In this document: positions 60,729 to 64,000 of the stretch, piece after piece
Numbering within the stretch: position 1 is the stretch's first letter
Layout of the letters: each line of letters begins with the position of its first letter
Notes under the pieces: generated by a model
The model's database searches: none
Told to the model about the DNA's origin: nothing
What the model saw: only the letters and a program-made list of their open reading frames with translations
Translations under genes and position numbers: made by a program
DNA from: Oscillospiraceae bacterium
GTDB lineage: Bacteria; Bacillota; Clostridia; Oscillospirales; Ruminococcaceae
Assembly (NCBI GenBank): GCA_016281125.1
Contig: JAEEIA010000065.1
Location: forward strand, 48,143 to 112,142
Direction of reading: 5' to 3'
Length of the DNA: 64,000 nucleotides

Positions 60729-61074
60729 GGGGGCGTAAAGGTTTCGACGGGGGCTGGGAAGTATGGTCGGCGAGCCGGGCGCATAACCCGTAAAATGTGC
60801 AACTTTCTAAATTTAAACGAGAACAACGATTCCGTTTTGATGGCCGCTTAAGGTCTCCGTCAGCCCGGAGAGTACCGCGTACCCGGTGTCTGGCGTCATG
60901 ACGCGGTGAACGTCTGCTGACCACGCGCATAATCAGCAGTCGCACAATGCGCTACCGATTTGCATAGCCTGTTTACCGGCGCTGCGGAAAGGGAATGTAA
61001 AAGATAAACTACGCTCGTAGAAGACTGTATGGATCGGCTTTCGGACGCGGGTTCAATTCCCGCCGCCTCCACCA
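60729..61074 (+). ncRNA. ssrA: Transfer-messenger RNA (tmRNA)
   Basis: A 346-base one-piece tmRNA. The ends form the alanyl acceptor stem GGGGGCG / CGCCTCC (third pair G-U), with encoded ACCA, the 5' GUAAAGGUUUCGACGGGG hallmark and 3' GGTTCAATTCC T arm. The tag reading frame ends AACGAGAACAACGATTCC...GCCGCTTAA, giving a C-terminus NENNDSVLMAA. The usual Ala resume codon is not obvious; the codon before Asn is TTA. Confidence 0.96.
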
Positions 61075-61079
61075 AACCG

Positions 61080-61115
61080 GCAGCGTTTCGGAGATCATCC
61101 GGAACGCTGCAATTA
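61080..61115 (+). terminator. Hairpin after ssrA
   Basis: Thirteen-base stem GCAGCGTTTCGGA / TCCGGAACGCTGC (one G-U) with loop GATCA, followed by AATTATTC; the T run is poor but the stem is strong. Confidence 0.72.
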
Positions 61116-61148
61116 TTCTCTGCATATCATACGGAAGGAGTGCGCAGT

Positions 61149-61463
61149 ATGGCATCCGACAAATCCTATCTTGATTATATCATGGATCAGCTCTCCGGAC
61201 TGGAAGACATAACATACCGTCCCATGATGGGAGAATATATCATATATTATCAGGGAAAGATTGTCGGCGGCATTTACGACGACCGCTTTCTTGTCAAGCC
61301 GACTGCTTCTGCGTGCAGTATGATGCCGGACGCTGAAAAGGAGCTGCCTTATCCCGGTGCAAAGGAAATGCTGCTGGTTGATCGCATTGACGACCGTGCT
61401 TTTCTGGAATCGCTGCTGCATGCGATGTACGGCGAGCTGCCGGCACCGAAGAAACGAAAATAA
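61149..61463 (+). CDS. TfoX N-terminal domain protein
   Basis: A 104-residue protein consisting of a single TfoX/Sxy N-terminal domain: DQLSGLEDITYRPMMGEYIIYYQGKIVGGIYDDRFLVKPT. In Proteobacteria the domain belongs to the competence regulator TfoX/Sxy; in Firmicutes stand-alone versions have no defined role. ATG 61149 was chosen because GGAAGGAG lies before it; an upstream in-frame ATG lies inside the tmRNA. Confidence 0.88.
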   Translation: MASDKSYLDYIMDQLSGLEDITYRPMMGEYIIYYQGKIVGGIYDDRFLVKPTASACSMMPDAEKELPYPGAKEMLLVDRIDDRAFLESLLHAMYGELPAPKKRK

Positions 61464-61484
61464 CCGCATCCGCTGAATGAAAAC

Positions 61485-61519
61485 AACCGGCTCCTGTTCC
61501 GTATCGGCAGGAGCCGGTT
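61485..61519. terminator. Bidirectional terminator between the TfoX-N and expansin genes
   Basis: AACCGGCTCCTG / CAGGAGCCGGTT, twelve-base stem, eleven-base loop, T-rich on both sides. Confidence 0.88.
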
Positions 61520-61531
61520 TCTCTGTTTCAG

Positions 61532-62467
61532 TTATACCGGGAACTGTGCATGTCCCGCCTGAATTTCATCGGGCGTAAACGGGATATCCTTATCCACAAC
61601 GACCTGTCCGTAGATATCTGTGATGCGGAATGTGAACGGTCCCTTTCCAAGCCCGGACTGTGCCTCGAAGTAGTTGAAATTTCTGCGCGGCAGCTCGACG
61701 TATTCGCCGTCTGCGTTCAGGTATTCCAGCTTTTCAATCGGATACCGGTGATTGCGCACCTGTACCGCGCACCAGAATTCCGTGCTACCGACCTTGTACT
61801 TATAGCTGAGCGGCGCGGATTCTGCGGTGTCAAGCGGAATGATCTTCCATGTGACCGGGACCTTTCCCTTTTCGGCCGGTGCAATCAGCGGGAACGCATC
61901 CGTGTAGAGGTCGAGATCGCCCTTTGCGCCCTCAGGGAGCAGATCGGTGACAAGCACCCTGATCGTGCCGAGCTCCCCTGTCACCTCCAGATAAGCACCG
62001 GCAAGCTCTGCATTGTTCCAGTCCGGCAGATTCATCGCCGTGATCCAGTAATCCTTCGATACCGGATCCAGCATCGCACAGCCGCCCTCGTAACCGCCGC
62101 CGTAGAATGTTGCAAATCCGCTGTGAACGGTTCCCTTGGGTTCCAGGATCCATTCTGTTTCCTGCTGCGGTGTTTCGGTAACCGGAATCATCCGTTTCAG
62201 AAGCGTCAGATCCCGCGCATCCAGCACGGCATCCTCATACAGATCTGCCTGCTTTCCGTCCGATAACGCAGATTTGGTCAGGAGCGCATCTTGCAGCAGA
62301 AGGACGTCTTTGCGGTCCGTGATTCCGTCGCTGTTCAGATCCCCTGCCGTGACCGCTTCGGAATCAGCTGCCAGTTCGTTTTCGCCGGTATCTGCGGATA
62401 CTGCCGGACAGACCGTAAGCAATGTCAGCACAGCAGTCAGGAGTACAGTCGAATTGATTCTTTTCAT
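61532..62467 (-). CDS. Bacterial expansin with N-terminal dockerin
   Basis: A 311-residue secreted protein. Signal peptide about 1-25 (PAVSADTG), then a dockerin (about 40-95: GDLNSDGITDRKDVLLLQDALL and DAVLDARDLTLLKRMI), a short linker, and an expansin (EXLX1-like): domain 1 with SGFATFYGGGYEGG and VTDLLPEGAKGDLDL (Asp residues of the expansin site), and the beta-sandwich domain 2 with YKYKVGSTEFWCAVQVRNHRYPIEKLEY. Expansins loosen cellulose-xyloglucan contacts without hydrolysis. Placing the dockerin before the expansin is less common than at the C-terminus. ATG 62467 was chosen because AAAGG lies eight bases upstream. It has its own promoter. Confidence 0.9.
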   Translation of the reverse strand: MKRINSTVLLTAVLTLLTVCPAVSADTGENELAADSEAVTAGDLNSDGITDRKDVLLLQDALLTKSALSDGKQADLYEDAVLDARDLTLLKRMIPVTETPQQETEWILEPKGTVHSGFATFYGGGYEGGCAMLDPVSKDYWITAMNLPDWNNAELAGAYLEVTGELGTIRVLVTDLLPEGAKGDLDLYTDAFPLIAPAEKGKVPVTWKIIPLDTAESAPLSYKYKVGSTEFWCAVQVRNHRYPIEKLEYLNADGEYVELPRRNFNYFEAQSGLGKGPFTFRITDIYGQVVVDKDIPFTPDEIQAGHAQFPV

Positions 62468-62508
62468 ACACGTCGCCTTTCTCATTCAGTCCCGTTTCGG
62501 TTAGCCTT

Positions 62509-62537
62509 ATTGTAGCCGAACGCATATGAAAAGTCAA
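62509..62537 (-). promoter_or_regulatory. Promoter of the dockerin-expansin gene
   Basis: Minus strand TTGACT (62537-62532), 17-base spacer, TACAAT (62514-62509). Confidence 0.8.
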
Positions 62538-62542
62538 GCCGT

Positions 62543-63277
62543 TTATTGCGCTTTTGCGCAGTATGCTGCAATCGCGGCTGCTGTAAATACGGCTGTCCCC
62601 TCCCCGCCTGCGCGGTCGATGTTTTCAGTGAATTCGCCTCCGGCGGCATACATCTTTCCGAGCCCGTTCAGAATCTCGTTCGTGCAGGTATAATAATGCT
62701 CAGTGATAAACTCCTTGAGCCGTGCAACCTGTTCCTGCACCGGCGGCGAATCAGGATCCAGCTCCCGCATTCCGCCGAATTCTGTAAACAGACGCAGAAA
62801 GCTGCGGATCACCGCGTCCTCCTCGGCAGCGGTACGCAACCCTGCTTTTTTCTGCGATTCTTCGTATTCCTTTGTATGTCCCCATTCTTCTTTCGCACGT
62901 GCAGCGTATGCATCGAGTTTGGTTCTGTCAAATGCTGTAAAATCCATTTCATTCACTCCTCTTGTCTGGATTCCCTGTGCGAACAGAATCAGCCGTTCCA
63001 GACGCTCCTTTTGAAGCATCAGCAGACCGATCTGCTGTTCGAGTGCTTTGTTCTTATCATATTCCGGACTGTTCAGGATTTCCCTGATTTGCCTGAGCGG
63101 AAAGCCGAGCTCGCGGAACAGCATGATCTGACGCAGTGTATCCAGCGCCGTATCGTCATACAGCCGGTACCCCGCATCGGTATGTGCATCCGGATGCAGC
63201 AAACCGATGTTGTCATAGTATTGCAGTGTGCGCACACTGAGCCCTGTCAGTTCACTGACTTCTTTCACGGTTCTCAT
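62543..63277 (-). CDS. MerR-family regulator with TipAS-like ligand domain
   Basis: A 244-residue regulator. The N-terminal winged helix (1-75: TVKEVSELTGLSVRTLQYYDNIGLL) and coiled-coil dimerisation helix are MerR-type; the C-terminal domain (about 120-244, DAYAARAKEEWGHTKEYEES and the helix TCTNEILNGLGKMYAAGGEF) matches the TipAS antibiotic-recognition domain of TipAL, Mta and SkgA. Such proteins usually bind bulky drugs or peptides and activate their own gene. ATG 63277 was chosen because GGGAGGTG precedes it. No target gene other than itself is in view. Confidence 0.92.
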   Translation of the reverse strand: MRTVKEVSELTGLSVRTLQYYDNIGLLHPDAHTDAGYRLYDDTALDTLRQIMLFRELGFPLRQIREILNSPEYDKNKALEQQIGLLMLQKERLERLILFAQGIQTRGVNEMDFTAFDRTKLDAYAARAKEEWGHTKEYEESQKKAGLRTAAEEDAVIRSFLRLFTEFGGMRELDPDSPPVQEQVARLKEFITEHYYTCTNEILNGLGKMYAAGGEFTENIDRAGGEGTAVFTAAAIAAYCAKAQ

Positions 63278-63302
63278 TGCTTCACCTCCCAAGCATGGTT
63301 TC

Positions 63303-63333
63303 AGTATACACTATGACGCTGCGTGAGAGTCAA
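63303..63333 (-). promoter_or_regulatory. MerR-type promoter with 19-base spacer and dyad operator
   Basis: Minus strand TTGACT (63333-63328), 19-base spacer, TATACT (63308-63303). The long spacer holds the dyad ACTnnnACGC / GCGTnnnAGT (63310-63330). Over-long spacers with a central dyad are the signature of MerR-activated promoters, so the gene most likely controls itself. Confidence 0.85.
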
Positions 63334-63501
63334 TCCCCTGCCGCAATCTTTGGAATATGTTACAAACCAGGTATATATCCGGCTCTGTTACATAGCAGCA
63401 TGCACAAAATCTGAATAATCAGAACATTCTGACGATTTGTTGTGATAAAACCATTTTTGCTCCAATGATTGCAAATCCAAAATGAAAAAACACTTCTCCC
63501 A

Positions 63502-63530
63502 TTGAAACTTACGAAAAAATATGTTATAAT
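63502..63530 (+). promoter_or_regulatory. Promoter of the response regulator at the right edge
   Basis: TTGAAA (63502-63507), 17-base spacer, TATAAT (63525-63530). Confidence 0.8.
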
Positions 63531-63552
63531 ATGAAAGGAAAGGCGGGATCAT

Positions 63553-64000
63553 ATGCAAACACTGATTGTAGATGACAGAAGAGCGATCGTCAGCATGATG
63601 CAGCGGATTCTGACGCGGCTGGATCCGGACGGAACTCACATCGGTACCACGGATCCGGATGAGGCAATCCGTATCACCGCGGAGCAGCATATCGACGCAG
63701 CATTTCTTGATATTGAAATGCCGGAAATGACCGGCATTGAACTGGCTGGCCGCATTCAGAAGCTCTGTCCGCTTACGAACATTATTTTTATCACCGGCTA
63801 TCAGGAATATATGCCGGATGCGTTCAATCTCTATGCAAGTGCCTATATCATGAAGCCGGTCACGGAGCGCGCTGTCCGGGATGCGCTTCTGCATCTTCGG
63901 AACAGCATTTCAGCGCCACTCAGTAACCGAATCCGGGTTCAGTGCTTCGGCAATTTTGAGGTCTTTGCGGACGGCGTACCGGTCAAATTCACGCGCGCAA
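63553..64000 (+). CDS. Response regulator with winged-helix (SARP-like) output domain, partial
   Basis: The first 149 residues of a response regulator cut by the window edge. The receiver domain (1-118) has the acidic pair VDDRRAIV, the Asp in AAFLDIEMPEMTGIEL (about residue 54) and the Lys in YIMKPVTERA. After a short linker it enters IRVQCFGNFEVFADGVPVKFTRA, the typical first strand and helix of the winged-helix domain in SARP/BTAD-type response regulators of Clostridia, so the full protein probably continues with tetratricopeptide-like BTAD repeats. AAAGG sits upstream of the ATG. Confidence 0.88.
   Translation, partial: MQTLIVDDRRAIVSMMQRILTRLDPDGTHIGTTDPDEAIRITAEQHIDAAFLDIEMPEMTGIELAGRIQKLCPLTNIIFITGYQEYMPDAFNLYASAYIMKPVTERAVRDALLHLRNSISAPLSNRIRVQCFGNFEVFADGVPVKFTRA

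Noticed and set aside
63388..63894. 168-codon minus-strand ORF near the right edge
   Set aside because: It overlaps the promoter and receiver domain of the plus-strand response regulator, whose motifs are unmistakable.

Overview
The window reads as a chromosomal segment of an anaerobic, cellulosome-building Firmicute of the genus Ruminococcus (Oscillospiraceae). The evidence is four dockerin-bearing secreted proteins, including two large family 9 cellulases and an expansin, alongside Gram-positive housekeeping genes (fakA/asp23, trmK, secA with a SEC-C tail, smpB/ssrA, queH, meso-diaminopimelate dehydrogenase). The base composition looks like low-to-mid 50s % GC by eye, closer to R. champanellensis than to the AT-richer ruminococci; that species guess is inference. 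Canonical TTGACA-17-TATAAT promoters and G+C hairpin terminators are frequent and clear. No insertion sequence, prophage, integrase or CRISPR array is visible.

Layout. 1-2.9 kb: a heterodimeric ABC exporter pair (minus strand, cut by the left edge) with a perfect inverted repeat around its -10 box. 3.2-4.6 kb: a dockerin protein with a predicted acid-sugar-binding beta-helix. 4.8-12.8 kb: a single 2,656-residue protein without signal peptide, combining four BspA-type leucine-rich-repeat blocks with 26 exact ten-residue coiled-coil repeats and thirteen 29-residue Glu-rich repeats. 12.9-21.5 kb: asp23-fakA, a membrane protein plus queH, serC-serA, a 42-residue small ORF, eno and rlmA. 21.5-23.9 kb (minus): a yybP-ykoY (Mn2+) riboswitch leader followed by oadB, a 57-codon oadG-like gene and a membrane protein. 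24-34.3 kb: recG, tRNA-Asp/Phe/Gly, an S41-type membrane protease, the trmK-nif3 pair divergent from a murD-like ligase, and secA.

34.3-45.3 kb is the polysaccharide-degradation core: two paralogous GH9-CBM3-dockerin cellulases separated by rarA, an AEC transporter, and a secreted clan-A-type glycoside hydrolase whose C-terminal dockerin is split by a frameshift. 45.6-53.4 kb: azlCD, a SpoVB/MATE-like flippase, a two-component system whose sensor has a bizarre Gln/Pro/Tyr/Trp-rich outer domain, an amidase-SH3 protein and a class B PBP. 53.5-64 kb: HU with an Ala/Lys-rich DUF6465-type protein, ddh, ydcF, malic enzyme, a PflX-like radical SAM protein, smpB, an S66 peptidase, tmRNA, a TfoX-N protein, an expansin with an N-terminal dockerin, a TipA-like MerR regulator with a self-operator, and the start of a response regulator cut by the right edge.

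The strongest leads are the Mn2+-type riboswitch on a sodium-pump decarboxylase operon, the giant cytoplasmic repeat protein, the unusual histidine-kinase sensor domain, and the broken dockerin that probably releases one glycoside hydrolase from the cellulosome.
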